A stretch of DNA of 64,000 nt from Billgrantia aerodenitrificans (GCF_021404405.1 NZ_JABFTV010000001.1:124001-188000), one strand, 5' to 3'. Positions 22,621-43,898 are shown, numbered from the stretch's first letter. Made by a program: numbers and translations. The notes: generated by a model from the sequence alone, not told the origin.

Positions 22621-23022
22621 CCGTTCGTCGAGCGCTGTTCTGAACTGTTCAGAGCAACCCGTGTTGCAGCTCAGGCATCAAATCCGTATGCCTCATGCCG
22701 TATCGGCATGGGGAAAACGGTCGTTTTTAGACTAAAGTCGTATTCTTGGTTTTGAGCGTTTGAAATCCGTTTATGGGATTCGCAAGTCTTTGAACTGGTG
22801 GTTTTTTTTGCTTTGGGTCATTCAGCAAGTTGCGGATTTGACGAGAGTTTTGGAGGCGGCGTGGCGGGCGGGAGATTGCACGGCGGGGCAGTAAGTGTCT
22901 ATGCTGGGCGTCCTTTTCTCGCGACGGCAGCAGGCTGCTCCGGGCAGTCATAATAAGAAGAAAACAGATCAAAATACATAACTGCTGTTGTTTGGTCAAT
23001 AGTCATTTTCTGAGGCACGCCC
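22621..23022 (+). other. gltB upstream region (no gene seen)
   Basis: About 400 bp, more AT-rich than its surroundings, with no convincing coding frame. It holds a 15-bp palindrome TCTGAACTGTTCAGA (22639-22653), a small hairpin CATGCC/GGCATG (22694-22710), a T8 run at 22803, and a candidate promoter at 22876-22905. Probably regulatory DNA and leader of gltBD. Confidence 0.5.
22876..22905 (+). promoter_or_regulatory. Candidate sigma-70 promoter for gltBD
   Basis: TTGCAC (22876-22881), an 18-bp spacer, and TATGCT (22900-22905), about 115 bp before the gltB ATG. Prediction only. Confidence 0.45.
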
Positions 23023-28919
<5,897 letters not shown>

Positions 28920-28931
28920 GGCTCTGCTGAT

Positions 28932-28960
28932 GTGGGGCGGGCCTATGTGCCCGCTCCCAC
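28932..28960. repeat. REP-like palindrome after gltD
   Basis: GTGGGGCGGGC (28932-28942), loop CTATGT, GCCCGCTCCCAC (28949-28960): an 11-bp stem with one bulged T. Read on the minus strand it begins GTGGGAGCGGGC, resembling pseudomonad REP elements. It may also terminate gltBD transcription. Confidence 0.55.
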
Positions 28961-29028
28961 GGCTCTCCCGTCGACAGGTCTAGGCGGGAGCGCTGTGAAA
29001 ACAGTCTGTCGTATCGCTACGGTGAGCG

Positions 29029-29127
29029 GCGCCGGGGGCAGGCCAAAGAGGAGGTCTTTTGCCAGGGAAGGCAAAAGTAGCGCCCAGGGATGGGTTCACA
29101 GCGCCTCCTCGACGGCCTGCCCCCGGT
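29029..29127 (+). repeat. 99-bp structured dispersed repeat, copy 2
   Basis: Outer arms GCGCCGGGGGCAGG (29029-29042) and CCTGCCCCCGGT (29116-29127); inner hairpin TTTTGCC/GGCAAAA (29057-29076); a 29-bp block at 29079-29107 identical to copy 1 at 3252-3280. It lies in the gltD-pyrG intergenic region (28920-29270), which otherwise holds the REP-like hairpin and the pyrG promoter. Confidence 0.85.
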
Positions 29128-29180
29128 ACAGCCGCGTTCGAGGCCGCCAAGACCACTCAAAGTCACTAAGTCGGCTGAAA

Positions 29181-31797
<2,617 letters not shown>

Positions 31798-31841
31798 AGC
31801 CGAGAGAGAAAAAGCGATTCCCATGACTCAATCAACGCTGA

Positions 31842-33155
<1,314 letters not shown>

Positions 33156-33200
33156 ATGGGTCGTGATTGAGCGCTGAGCCGACGATATCGCTGACAATTT

Positions 33201-33218
33201 TGTAGGAAATTGCCTACA
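33201..33218 (+). promoter_or_regulatory. GacA-type upstream activating palindrome for the sRNA
   Basis: TGTAGGAAATTGCCTACA: inverted arms TGTAGG/CCTACA with a 6-base centre that has AT in the middle. The GacA consensus known from Pseudomonas rsmY/rsmZ is TGTAAG-N2-AT-N2-CTTACA; this site differs by one symmetric change per arm. It stands 46 bp after eno and well upstream of the sRNA body. Confidence 0.7.
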
Positions 33219-33251
33219 TAGAGGCGACGATTCAAGCTTAGTCTACCTAGG

Positions 33252-33283
33252 AAAACCGACGCCTTGGGTGTCGGTTTTTCTTT
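33252..33283 (+). terminator. Rho-independent terminator after eno
   Basis: AAAACCGAC (33252-33260), a 9-base loop, GTCGGTTTT (33270-33278), then TCTTT. It ends pyrG-kdsA-eno transcription upstream of the sRNA. Confidence 0.85.
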
Positions 33284-33334
33284 ATCTCATTGTTTTTAAA
33301 GAATTTGGCTTTTTCGCTGTCAACCGGTCAGATT

Positions 33335-33567
33335 CGGCGAGGTTGCCAGAGGCGCGTTTGCGTCTTTTGGAGGAAATGCCAGAATGCGTGTGGGACAAGG
33401 CAGAGCGGGAGGCTCTCCAGCAGGATGCAACGGGATGCTTGATTCGTGGCACGCCCGGTGTGACAGGAAGTCGCCTCCGGGCAGGGAAGCTTGCCATTGG
33501 AGAGAGGGCGGAAGGAGCCGCCCAAGGAAATGCTGGGAGCCGGGCGGCCTTAGGGCCGCCTTTTTTT
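33335..33567 (+). ncRNA. CsrB/RsmZ-type CsrA-sequestering small RNA
   Basis: A non-coding stretch with 13 GGA trinucleotides between 33369 and 33538, several of them in loops of short hairpins: AGAGC[GGGAG]GCTCT (33402-33416), GTGAC[AGGAA]GTCGC (33460-33474), and GGGCGG[AAGGAG]CCGCCC (33506-33523). It ends in a canonical terminator GGCGGCC-TTAG-GGCCGCC-TTTTTTT (33543-33567). Repeated loop GGA motifs ending in a terminator are the hallmark of RNAs that titrate CsrA/RsmA. In P. aeruginosa rsmZ also lies next to fdxA, and a GacA-like box is upstream here. The 5' end is not fixed: AT-rich DNA at 33276-33334 should hold the promoter (a TTGGCT / CAGATT pair at 33305 and 33329 is one option). The target protein CsrA is encoded at 43599. 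Confidence 0.82.
33543..33567 (+). terminator. Terminator of the CsrB/RsmZ-type RNA
   Basis: GGCGGCC (33543-33549), loop TTAG, GGCCGCC (33554-33560), then seven T. It has no protein-coding gene in front of it, which is what first points to an RNA gene. Confidence 0.92.
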
Positions 33568-33701
33568 GCGCTGGAAACAAGCAATGCCGAAGGCCGCTTG
33601 GCCCTCGGCCGGACTTACGCTCAGTCGGGCTGGTCGCCCGATCGGATTAATTGCACGATCGGACTAGTCGCACGAAAGAGCCCAGGTCGGGAAGAGGGCG
33701 C

Positions 33702-34025
33702 TCAGCGCTCCAGGTACTGCAGCTTGCCCGGCTTGCCATCCCACTCCTCGGCGTCGGCCGGCGGATCCTTCTTCTCGGCAATGTTCGGCCATACCTCGGA
33801 GAGTTCGGCGTTGAGCGCGATGAACTCCTCCTGGCCTTCGGGCAGCTCATCCTCCGAGAAGATCGCTTCGGCTGGGCATTCCGGCTCGCACAGGGCGCAG
33901 TCGATGCACTCGTCCGGATGGATCACCAGGAAGTTGGGCCCCTCATAGAAGCAGTCCACCGGGCAGACCTCGACGCAGTCGGTGTACTTGCACTTGATGC
34001 AGTTTTCGGTGACGACAAAGGTCAT
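33702..34025 (-). CDS. fdxA: FdxA, 7Fe ferredoxin (3Fe-4S and 4Fe-4S)
   Basis: A 107-residue bacterial ferredoxin carrying one [3Fe-4S] and one [4Fe-4S] cluster. The first cluster is bound by cysteines in [19 protein letters not shown], the second by [12 protein letters not shown]. The C-terminal extension (to KLQYLER) is typical of the FdxA group. It is a soluble low-potential electron carrier. The ATG at 34025 (MTFVVTENC) has GGGAG about 11 bases upstream. About 160 bp of AT-rich DNA between it and mutS should hold its promoter. The order fdxA-mutS-pncC-recA-recX is as in Pseudomonas. Confidence 0.95.
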   Translation of the reverse strand: MTFVVTENCIKCKYTDCVEVCPVDCFYEGPNFLVIHPDECIDCALCEPECPAEAIFSEDELPEGQEEFIALNAELSEVWPNIAEKKDPPADAEEWDGKPGKLQYLER

Positions 34026-34188
34026 GCCTGTCTCCCTCATTCGCAGCCGGACCGTGGTTTGTCCGGCTGGTGATGTTCGGTATCTTTTTTAAGCCTAAAA
34101 GTTATAAAAAACTAACTTCTTATAATGGCGGAAAAATTGGACGCTTCATTCTAGACATGCCGTCCCGTGTGAGCAAGCGACACGCTAC

Positions 34189-36780
34189 CTACAGCTGCTC
34201 TCGCCAGCTATAGATCAACTCCAGCGCCCGGCGCGGCGTCAGCTCATCCGGGTTCAGATCGGCCAGGGCGTCGAGCAGCGGATGCGCTGCGCTGGCGAAC
34301 AGGTCGCTCTGCATCGGCTTGGCATCGTCGCCCCGCGGCAGGCCGCCGCCGCGACTGCTCTGGTCGACCTCCTGCTGCTCGAGCTGCGCCAGCTTGTCCC
34401 GCGCCCGCGCGATGACCGACTGCGGCACGCCGGCCAGCTGGGCCACCTGCAAGCCGTAGCTCTGGCTGGCGGGGCCCTCTTCCACCCGGTGCATGAAGAC
34501 AATGCCGTCGCGATGCTCGGCGGCGGTGAGGTGTACGTTGGCCACCCCTTCGGCCTGTTCGGCCAGCGCGGTCATCTCGAAGTAGTGGGTGGCGAACAGG
34601 GTGAAGGCGCGGGTGCGCGTCAGGTGCTCGGCGCTGGCCCAGGCCAGCGACAGCCCGTCGAAGGTGCTGGTGCCGCGGCCGATCTCGTCCATCAGCACCA
34701 GGCTGTGGTCGGTGGCGTTGTGCAGGATGCTGGCGGTCTCGGTCATCTCCACCATGAAGGTGGAGCGCCCGCCGGCCAGGTCGTCCGACGAGCCGATGCG
34801 GGTGAAGATGCGATCCACCGGGCCGATGCAGGCCTCGTCGGCCGGCACGAAGCTGCCGGTGTGGGCGAGCAGGGTGATCAGCGCCGCCTGGCGCATGTAG
34901 GTCGACTTACCGCCCATGTTGGGGCCGGTGATCACCAGCATGCGGCGCTGCTCGTCGAGCACCAGGTCGTTGGGCACGAAGGGAGCGTCGCTGACGTGCT
35001 CCACCACCGGGTGACGCCCGCCGCGAATCTCGATGCCCGGCGCCTCGCCGAGCCGGGGCCGCGAGAAGCCCAGCGCCTGGGCGCGCTCGGCGAAGGCGCA
35101 GAGCACGTCCAAAGCGGCCAGCGCGCGGCCGGTGCCCTGCAGGGGGGCGAGCTCGGCGTTGAGCGAGTCGAGCAGGCCGTCGTAGAGCAGCTTTTCGCGG
35201 GCCAGAGCACGCGACTTGGCCGACAGCGCCTTGTCCTCGAACTCCTTGAGTTCGGGAATGATGAAGCGCTCGGCGTTCTTCAGGGTCTGACGACGTACGT
35301 AGTCCACCGGCACTTCACGGGCCTGGGCGCGGGGAATCTCGATGTAGTAGCCGTGTACGCGGTTATAGCCCACCTTGAGCCCGGCCAGGCCGGTGCGCTC
35401 GCGCTCGCGGGCTTCGAGCTTCACCAGGTAGTCGCCGGCGTGCTCGGCCAGGCCGCGGTAGTCGTCGAGTTCGGCGTCGAAGCCGTCGCGGATCACGCCG
35501 CCGTCGCGGATCACCACCGGGGGATTGTCGAACAGCCCCCGGGCGAGCATGGCGGCAAGCTCGGGATAGGGACGGATATGGTGGGCCAGTTCGTCCAGGG
35601 CGGTGCCTTCGCTATAATCTTGCAGTTCACCCTGAAGCTCCGGCAGGGCGAGCAGGGCGTCGCGCAGGCGGGCCAGATCCCGCGGCCGGGCGCTGTAGAG
35701 CGCTACCCGCGCCAGAATGCGCTCCACGTCGCCGATCGCCTTGAGCAGCTCGCGCAGGGCGACGAAGCCCTCCTGCTCCAGCAGCAGGGCGACCGCGGCC
35801 TGGCGCCCCTGCACCTGGCTGCGGTCACGCAGCGGACGGTTGAGCCAGCGCTTGAGCAGCCGCGAGCCCATGGCAGTGGCGGTGGTGTCGAGCACGCTGG
35901 CCAGCGTATTGTCGCCGCCGCCGCCGAGATTGATGTCGATCTCCAGATTGCGTCGGCTGGCGGCGTCGATCACCACAGCGTCGTCGCGGTTCTCCACCCC
36001 CAGCGCGGTGACGTGGGGCAGCGGCGAGCGCTGGGTGTCGCGGGCGTACTCCACCAGCACCCCGGCGGCGGTAAGTGCGGCCTCCAGATGAGCACAGCCG
36101 AAGCCGCGCAGGTCCTGTACCTGGAACTGGTCGCACAGCAGCCGCGTGGCCGATTCGAGATCGAACAGCCAGTCGCTCTGGCGGCGCAGGCCCGGCCGCC
36201 CTTCCAGGGCGGGAGGCAGCGACAGGCTCTCGGCGATGAGCAGTTCGGCGGGATCGAGACGCTGAAGCTCGGCGAGCATGTCGCCCTCGCCCTCCACCTC
36301 GAGCACGCTGAAGCGTCCGCTGGAGAGCTCCAGCCAGGCGATGCCCCAGCAGTCGCCGGCCGGGTGCACGGCCACCAGCAGGTTGTCGCGGCGGGCATCG
36401 AGCAGCGCCTCGTCGTGCAGCGTGCCGGGGGTGACGATACGCACCACGCGACGCTCCACCGGTCCCTTGCTCGTCGCCGGATCGCCGATCTGCTCGCAGA
36501 TCGCCACCGACTCGCCGGCCTTGACCAGGCGCGCCAGGTAGCCCTCGGCGCTGTGGTAGGGCACGCCGGCCATGGGAATCGGCTTGCCGGCGGACTGACC
36601 GCGCTGGGTCAGGGTGATGTCGAGCAGGGCGGCGGCGCGTCTGGCGTCGTCGAAAAACAGCTCGTAGAAATCGCCCATACGATAGAAGAGCAGCACGTCG
36701 GGATGCTCGCGCTTGATCCTCAGATACTGGGCCATCATCGGGGTATGGGCCGGCATGGCCGTCTTGACCGCGTCGTTCAT
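34189..36780 (-). CDS. mutS: MutS, DNA mismatch recognition ATPase
   Basis: An 863-residue mismatch-repair protein that binds mispairs and recruits MutL. Seen: the mismatch-binding Phe-X-Glu in [14 protein letters not shown], connector and lever domains, Walker [15 protein letters not shown], Walker [22 protein letters not shown], the HTH region with [20 protein letters not shown], and a C-terminal tail. The ATG at 36780 gives [21 protein letters not shown], aligned with the E. coli N-terminus. The frame stays open upstream to 37467 but that part runs antisense through pncC and is not conserved. Divergent from pncC. Confidence 0.96.
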   Translation of the reverse strand: MNDAVKTAMPAHTPMMAQYLRIKREHPDVLLFYRMGDFYELFFDDARRAAALLDITLTQRGQSAGKPIPMAGVPYHSAEGYLARLVKAGESVAICEQIGDPATSKGPVERRVVRIVTPGTLHDEALLDARRDNLLVAVHPAGDCWGIAWLELSSGRFSVLEVEGEGDMLAELQRLDPAELLIAESLSLPPALEGRPGLRRQSDWLFDLESATRLLCDQFQVQDLRGFGCAHLEAALTAAGVLVEYARDTQRSPLPHVTALGVENRDDAVVIDAASRRNLEIDINLGGGGDNTLASVLDTTATAMGSRLLKRWLNRPLRDRSQVQGRQAAVALLLEQEGFVALRELLKAIGDVERILARVALYSARPRDLARLRDALLALPELQGELQDYSEGTALDELAHHIRPYPELAAMLARGLFDNPPVVIRDGGVIRDGFDAELDDYRGLAEHAGDYLVKLEARERERTGLAGLKVGYNRVHGYYIEIPRAQAREVPVDYVRRQTLKNAERFIIPELKEFEDKALSAKSRALAREKLLYDGLLDSLNAELAPLQGTGRALAALDVLCAFAERAQALGFSRPRLGEAPGIEIRGGRHPVVEHVSDAPFVPNDLVLDEQRRMLVITGPNMGGKSTYMRQAALITLLAHTGSFVPADEACIGPVDRIFTRIGSSDDLAGGRSTFMVEMTETASILHNATDHSLVLMDEIGRGTSTFDGLSLAWASAEHLTRTRAFTLFATHYFEMTALAEQAEGVANVHLTAAEHRDGIVFMHRVEEGPASQSYGLQVAQLAGVPQSVIARARDKLAQLEQQEVDQSSRGGGLPRGDDAKPMQSDLFASAAHPLLDALADLNPDELTPRRALELIYSWREQL

Positions 36781-36948
36781 GCGTTCTCGGCTGGCTCGTC
36801 GATTGTGTGGGGCGTGGGAGGGCAAGGTTAACATGCGCGGCCCGGAGCCGACACGCTCGGGGTCTGCGGGATACTGTACAGATGGTCTGTCGCCGCGGGG
36901 AGGATGCGCTATGGTGGCAGGCAGTCCCACTCGATCAGGAGCGATACC

Positions 36949-37476
36949 ATGCCGCATAGTGCTACCAGCCTGGCCAACCTCGATCTCACCACGCTGGCCG
37001 AGCGCCTCGGACGGCGCTGCCGCGAGCAGGGCGTCAGCGTGACCGCGGCCGAATCGTGCACCGGTGGTGGAGTGGCCAGTGCCATCACCGCGGTGGCGGG
37101 CAGTTCGGACTACTTCGAGACCGGCTACGTGACCTATTCCAATGCGGCCAAGGCCCGCCTGCTGGGCGTTGCCGAGGCGCTGATCGCCCAGCACGGTGCC
37201 GTCAGCCGTGAGGTGGTGGAGGCGATGGTGGCGGGTGCCTGCCGCGACAGCGGCGCCAAGCTGGGGGTGGCGATCAGCGGCGTGGCCGGCCCCGATGGCG
37301 GTACGCCGGAGAAGCCGGTGGGCACCGTCTGGCTGGCCTGGGGCAGCGAGCACGAGCAGCGCGCCGAGCGTTTCCAGTTTCCCGGCGACCGGCGGGCGGT
37401 GCGCGAGCGGGCGGTGCGCGAGGCCATCGTCGGGCTGATTCGCTACCTGGAGAACCCGCCGGGGCAATCACGTTGA
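36949..37476 (+). CDS. pncC: Nicotinamide-nucleotide amidase (CinA C-terminal domain)
   Basis: A 175-residue stand-alone CinA_C protein that deamidates nicotinamide mononucleotide to nicotinate mononucleotide in pyridine-nucleotide salvage. Motifs: [72 protein letters not shown]. The ATG at 36949 has AGGAG 7 bases upstream. It lacks the N-terminal molybdopterin-binding-like domain of full CinA. It sits just before recA, the conserved cinA-recA-recX arrangement, but about 160 bp with a LexA box separates it from recA, so recA has its own SOS promoter. Confidence 0.93.
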   Translation: MPHSATSLANLDLTTLAERLGRRCREQGVSVTAAESCTGGGVASAITAVAGSSDYFETGYVTYSNAAKARLLGVAEALIAQHGAVSREVVEAMVAGACRDSGAKLGVAISGVAGPDGGTPEKPVGTVWLAWGSEHEQRAERFQFPGDRRAVRERAVREAIVGLIRYLENPPGQSR

Positions 37477-37515
37477 ACGAGTGACTAGGCGCGCGGCGTT
37501 TTTTTCGTCATACTA

Positions 37516-37531
37516 CTGTCCAACCATACAG
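37516..37531 (+). promoter_or_regulatory. LexA-binding SOS box upstream of recA
   Basis: CTGTCCAACCATACAG fits the LexA consensus CTGT-N8-ACAG exactly in both half-sites, 109 bp before the recA ATG. It is the expected repressor site for SOS-regulated recA. Confidence 0.85.
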
Positions 37532-37571
37532 TGTCCGGGCGTGCTCCCCTTGGCGGCCCACCATTCATCAT

Positions 37572-37613
37572 TTGTATTTGCAGCATTGTATTTGCAGCAT
37601 TGCATTTGCAGCG
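37572..37613 (+). repeat. Three tandem 14-bp repeats in the recA leader
   Basis: TTGTATTTGCAGCA at 37572-37585, an identical copy at 37586-37599, and TTGCATTTGCAGCG (two changes) at 37600-37613. They lie between the LexA box and the ribosome-binding site. Confidence 0.9.
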
Positions 37614-37639
37614 TCTGCGAGTTCTGCGAGGAGAGCCTC

Positions 37640-38704
<1,065 letters not shown>

Positions 38705-38737
38705 GCCAGGTCGCACTAAATCAGGTTGCTCTAAATC

Positions 38738-39220
38738 ATGCCATTGCAGCCCGGCTCCGAGCGTGCGTCGTCCCCGCGGGACGACGCCATCCGCCTGCTG
38801 GCCCGGCGCGAGTACACTCGCGCCGAGCTGACACAGCGGCTCGCGGCGCGTGCCCACTCGGCAGAGGCGATAGCCGCCTGCCTCGATACCCTGGCCGACG
38901 AAGGGCTGCAGTCCGACGCCCGCTTCGTCGAGAGCTTCGTGCGCTCGCGCATCGCGCGCGGCCAGGGTCCGCTGAAGGTGCGGGCCGAGCTGGAGCGGCG
39001 CGGCGTCGAACGCGCCCTGATCGCGACCGCACTGGCCGAGGTCGAGCGGGAGGGCGAGGTCGATTGGTTCGAGCTCGCCGCCGCGACGCTGGCGCGGCGC
39101 TACTCCCTGCCGGACAGCACCCCCCGTGAGCGCGCCCGACGCGAGCGCTTCCTGGCGTCTCGCGGCTTCGAATTCGAGCATGTGCGCTACGCCCTCGAGC
39201 GTCTCGACTCGGTCGAATGA
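38738..39220 (+). CDS. recX: RecX, RecA regulatory protein
   Basis: A 160-residue helical protein that inhibits RecA filament extension. Three RecX repeats are visible: DAIRLLARREYTRAELTQRLAARAHSAEAIAACLDTLADEGLQSDARFVESFVRSRIARGQGP, KVRAELERRGVERALIATAL, and the C-terminal ARRERFLASRGFEFEHVRYALERL. It sits immediately after recA, probably partly co-transcribed through read-through. Overall identity follows from both position and repeats. Confidence 0.93.
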   Translation: MPLQPGSERASSPRDDAIRLLARREYTRAELTQRLAARAHSAEAIAACLDTLADEGLQSDARFVESFVRSRIARGQGPLKVRAELERRGVERALIATALAEVEREGEVDWFELAAATLARRYSLPDSTPRERARRERFLASRGFEFEHVRYALERLDSVE

Positions 39221-39250
39221 CGTTCGCTTGGGCGCCTCCTCTTTAGTCGC

Positions 39251-39269
39251 TTGACAACTGCGTTATAAT
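39251..39269 (+). promoter_or_regulatory. alaS promoter region with unusually spaced hexamers
   Basis: TATAAT (39264-39269) is a perfect -10 box about 125 bp before alaS. A perfect TTGACA (39251-39256) is present but only 7 bp away, too close to work as its -35. At the proper 17-bp distance stands CTTTAG (39241-39246). Confidence 0.5.
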
Positions 39270-39393
39270 GCCTCCCTTTGTGAACGCCCTCGGTGGCGCT
39301 CCTGACACGCCAAGGCGTGCGAATTCGGCCATGTGAAGCGGCGCCGAGCGCGCCTGCCCGTCGGGTGACCACGCTCATCGCCACGGATATGCC

Positions 39394-42006
<2,613 letters not shown>

Positions 42007-42015
42007 GGACGGTCG

Positions 42016-42044
42016 GGGCCGTGACGTTGCGTTACGGCCCTTTT
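42016..42044 (+). terminator. Rho-independent terminator after alaS
   Basis: GGGCCGTGACG (42016-42026) pairs with CGTTACGGCCC (42030-42040) through one G-U pair, followed by TTTT. Confidence 0.85.
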
Positions 42045-42103
42045 CGTTGACGACTTTCACTCATCCGAGCGTGCATCGCTCGACAAACGAGGGAAAACCG
42101 TAG

Positions 42104-43354
42104 ATGGCACTTTACGTACAGAAATTCGGTGGTACCTCGGTGGGCTCCGTGGAGCGCATCAAGGCCGTGGCCGAGAAGGTCAAGGGCTTTCGTGACGACG
42201 GCCATCAGGTGGTGGTCGTGGTCTCCGCCATGAGCGGCGAGACCAACCGTCTGATCGGCATGGCCAACGAGATCAACGACGAGCCCACGCCGCGCGAAAT
42301 GGACATGCTGGTCTCCACCGGCGAGCAGGTGACCATTTCGCTGCTGGCGCTCGCCCTGCACAAGCTGGGCGTACCGGCCACCTCCTATACCGGCTCCCAG
42401 GTGGGTATCCTCACCGACAGCGCCCACACCAAGGCCCGCATTCAGCGCATCGAGACCGACGAGATGCGCGAAGACCTCGACGAGGGCAAGGTGGTCGTAG
42501 TGGCAGGCTTCCAGGGCGTCGACGAAGAGGGCAACATCACCACCCTCGGTCGCGGCGGCTCCGATACCACCGGGGTGGCGCTGGCGGCGGCGCTGGGCGC
42601 CGACGAGTGTCAGATCTACACCGACGTCGACGGCGTCTACACCACCGACCCGCGGGTCTGCTCGAAGGCTCAACGCCTCGACACCATCACCGTCGAGGAG
42701 ATGCTGGAACTGGCGAGCCTCGGCTCCAAGGTGCTGCAGATCCGCTCGGTGGAATTCGCCGGCAAGTACAATGTCCCGCTGCGCGTGCTGTCCAGTTTCC
42801 AGGATGGCCCCGGCACCCTGATCGTTGCTGAATCCGACCAAGACGAGGACTCCATGGAAGAACCGCTGATCTCAGGCATCGCCTTCACCGCCAACGAGGC
42901 CAAGCTGACCCTGCTCCATACGCCGGACGTGCCGGGCGTGGCCTCGCGCATTCTGGGCCCGATCGCCGACGCCAACATCGAAGTCGACATGATCGTGCAG
43001 AACGTGGCACCGGCTGGCGACTACACCGATTTCACCTTTACCGTGGCCAAGGGCGACTACAAGAAGACGCTCAAGATCCTCGAGGAACAGGTGATTCCCG
43101 AGCTGGGTGGCGGTGAGGTCAACGGCGACGACAACATCGCCAAGGTCTCCCTGGTCGGCGTGGGCATGCGCTCGCATGCCGGCGTTGCCGCCAAGATGTT
43201 CCGCGTGCTGGCCGACGAGAACATCAACATCCGCATGGTGTCCACTTCCGAGATCAAGATCTCGGTCGTCATCGACGAGAAGCAGATGGAGCTCGCCGTT
43301 CGTGCCCTGCACACCGCGTTCGGTCTCGACAAGAGCGATATCGAGAGCGAATAA
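42104..43354 (+). CDS. lysC: Aspartate kinase, monofunctional, with ACT domains
   Basis: A 416-residue aspartokinase, the first enzyme of the lysine, methionine, threonine and (in halophiles) ectoine precursor pathway. The kinase domain starts [14 protein letters not shown] and includes [55 protein letters not shown]. Two ACT domains (about residues 265-415) end in [16 protein letters not shown], where amino acids bind for feedback control. The ATG at 42104 has GAGGG upstream. An internal in-frame ATG at 42854 (codon 251) with GAGGA just before it could make a separate beta subunit, as known for related enzymes (see findings). Confidence 0.95.
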   Translation: MALYVQKFGGTSVGSVERIKAVAEKVKGFRDDGHQVVVVVSAMSGETNRLIGMANEINDEPTPREMDMLVSTGEQVTISLLALALHKLGVPATSYTGSQVGILTDSAHTKARIQRIETDEMREDLDEGKVVVVAGFQGVDEEGNITTLGRGGSDTTGVALAAALGADECQIYTDVDGVYTTDPRVCSKAQRLDTITVEEMLELASLGSKVLQIRSVEFAGKYNVPLRVLSSFQDGPGTLIVAESDQDEDSMEEPLISGIAFTANEAKLTLLHTPDVPGVASRILGPIADANIEVDMIVQNVAPAGDYTDFTFTVAKGDYKKTLKILEEQVIPELGGGEVNGDDNIAKVSLVGVGMRSHAGVAAKMFRVLADENINIRMVSTSEIKISVVIDEKQMELAVRALHTAFGLDKSDIESE

Positions 43355-43542
43355 GAACGTAACAAGAACATTAACAAGGTAGGACGACTTCAGCGGGTGC
43401 TTCTTCTACTCTGGGGAGGTCTGCCGCGATGAGCGGTCCGGCTTCCCTTCAACGCTGTCATCGTGTCATGGTGGGGTTGGGTGGTGGTGACGCACCTTTG
43501 GTGCATAGTAGTACTAATGTGTTACATAATGAGAGCAACCTA

Positions 43543-43561
43543 GCGTCGATGGGATCGACGC
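43543..43561 (+). promoter_or_regulatory. Hairpin with GGA loop in the csrA leader
   Basis: GCGTCGA (43543-43549), loop TGGGA, TCGACGC (43555-43561). A GGA in a hairpin loop is the preferred CsrA site; a second GGA is in the ribosome-binding site AAGGAGAT (43586-43593) 5 bases before the csrA ATG. Together they suggest CsrA represses its own translation. Confidence 0.55.
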
Positions 43562-43598
43562 GTATCCCGTTGCAAGTCGTCTGAGAAGGAGATCAGTC

Positions 43599-43796
43599 AT
43601 GCTCATCCTGACCCGCCGAGTCGGTGAAACGCTGATGATCGGTGATGACATCACCGTGACCGTCCTTGGCGTCAAGGGCAACCAAGTACGTATTGGCGTC
43701 AATGCCCCCAAGGATGTCGCCGTACATCGTGAGGAAATCTATCAGCGCATCCAGCGTGAAAAGTCAGACGAAGAGGGTGGGAGCGGTCAGGCTTAG
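43599..43796 (+). CDS. csrA: CsrA/RsmA, carbon storage regulator RNA-binding protein
   Basis: A 65-residue dimeric RNA-binding protein that controls translation and stability of mRNAs bearing GGA motifs. Almost canonical: [51 protein letters not shown], with the conserved N-terminal RNA-binding strand and the VHREEIY helix. The C-terminal tail is variable as usual. The ATG follows a strong AAGGAGAT. Its antagonist RNA is probably the one at 33335-33567. Located after lysC and before tRNA-Ser, as in other gammaproteobacteria. Confidence 0.98.
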   Translation: MLILTRRVGETLMIGDDITVTVLGVKGNQVRIGVNAPKDVAVHREEIYQRIQREKSDEEGGSGQA

Positions 43797-43851
43797 TAGA
43801 CGACGTTGTCTCCGCCGGTTTCGGCAACAGGAAACAAATGTCTGAATACGC

Positions 43852-43880
43852 TGGACAAAGCGCGGTAGAAAAGATAGGAT
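43852..43880 (+). promoter_or_regulatory. Predicted sigma-70 promoter for the tRNA cluster
   Basis: TGGACA (43852-43857), a 17-bp spacer, TAGGAT (43875-43880), 18 bp before the first base of tRNA-Ser. Confidence 0.6.
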
Positions 43881-43898
43881 ATGCGCCGTGTCGTTGAG

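Noticed and set aside
33268..33948. 226-codon plus-strand open frame over the sRNA and into fdxA
   Set aside because: It begins inside the eno terminator, runs through a strong terminator at 33543-33567 and then antisense through fdxA; GGA spacing and hairpins fit an RNA gene better.
34282..36831. 849-codon plus-strand open frame antisense to mutS
   Set aside because: mutS on the other strand carries all its catalytic motifs; the antisense frame has no recognisable domain.
36781..37467. N-terminal extension of mutS by about 229 codons
   Set aside because: The extension is antisense to pncC and not part of any MutS; the ATG at 36780 gives the normal N-terminus.
37572..37613. CRISPR-like repeat array
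   Set aside because: The repeats are directly adjacent without spacers and too short; no cas genes were seen.
37481..37639. N-terminal extension of recA by 53 codons
   Set aside because: It would translate the LexA box and the tandem repeats; the ATG at 37640 has the better ribosome-binding site and family N-terminus.
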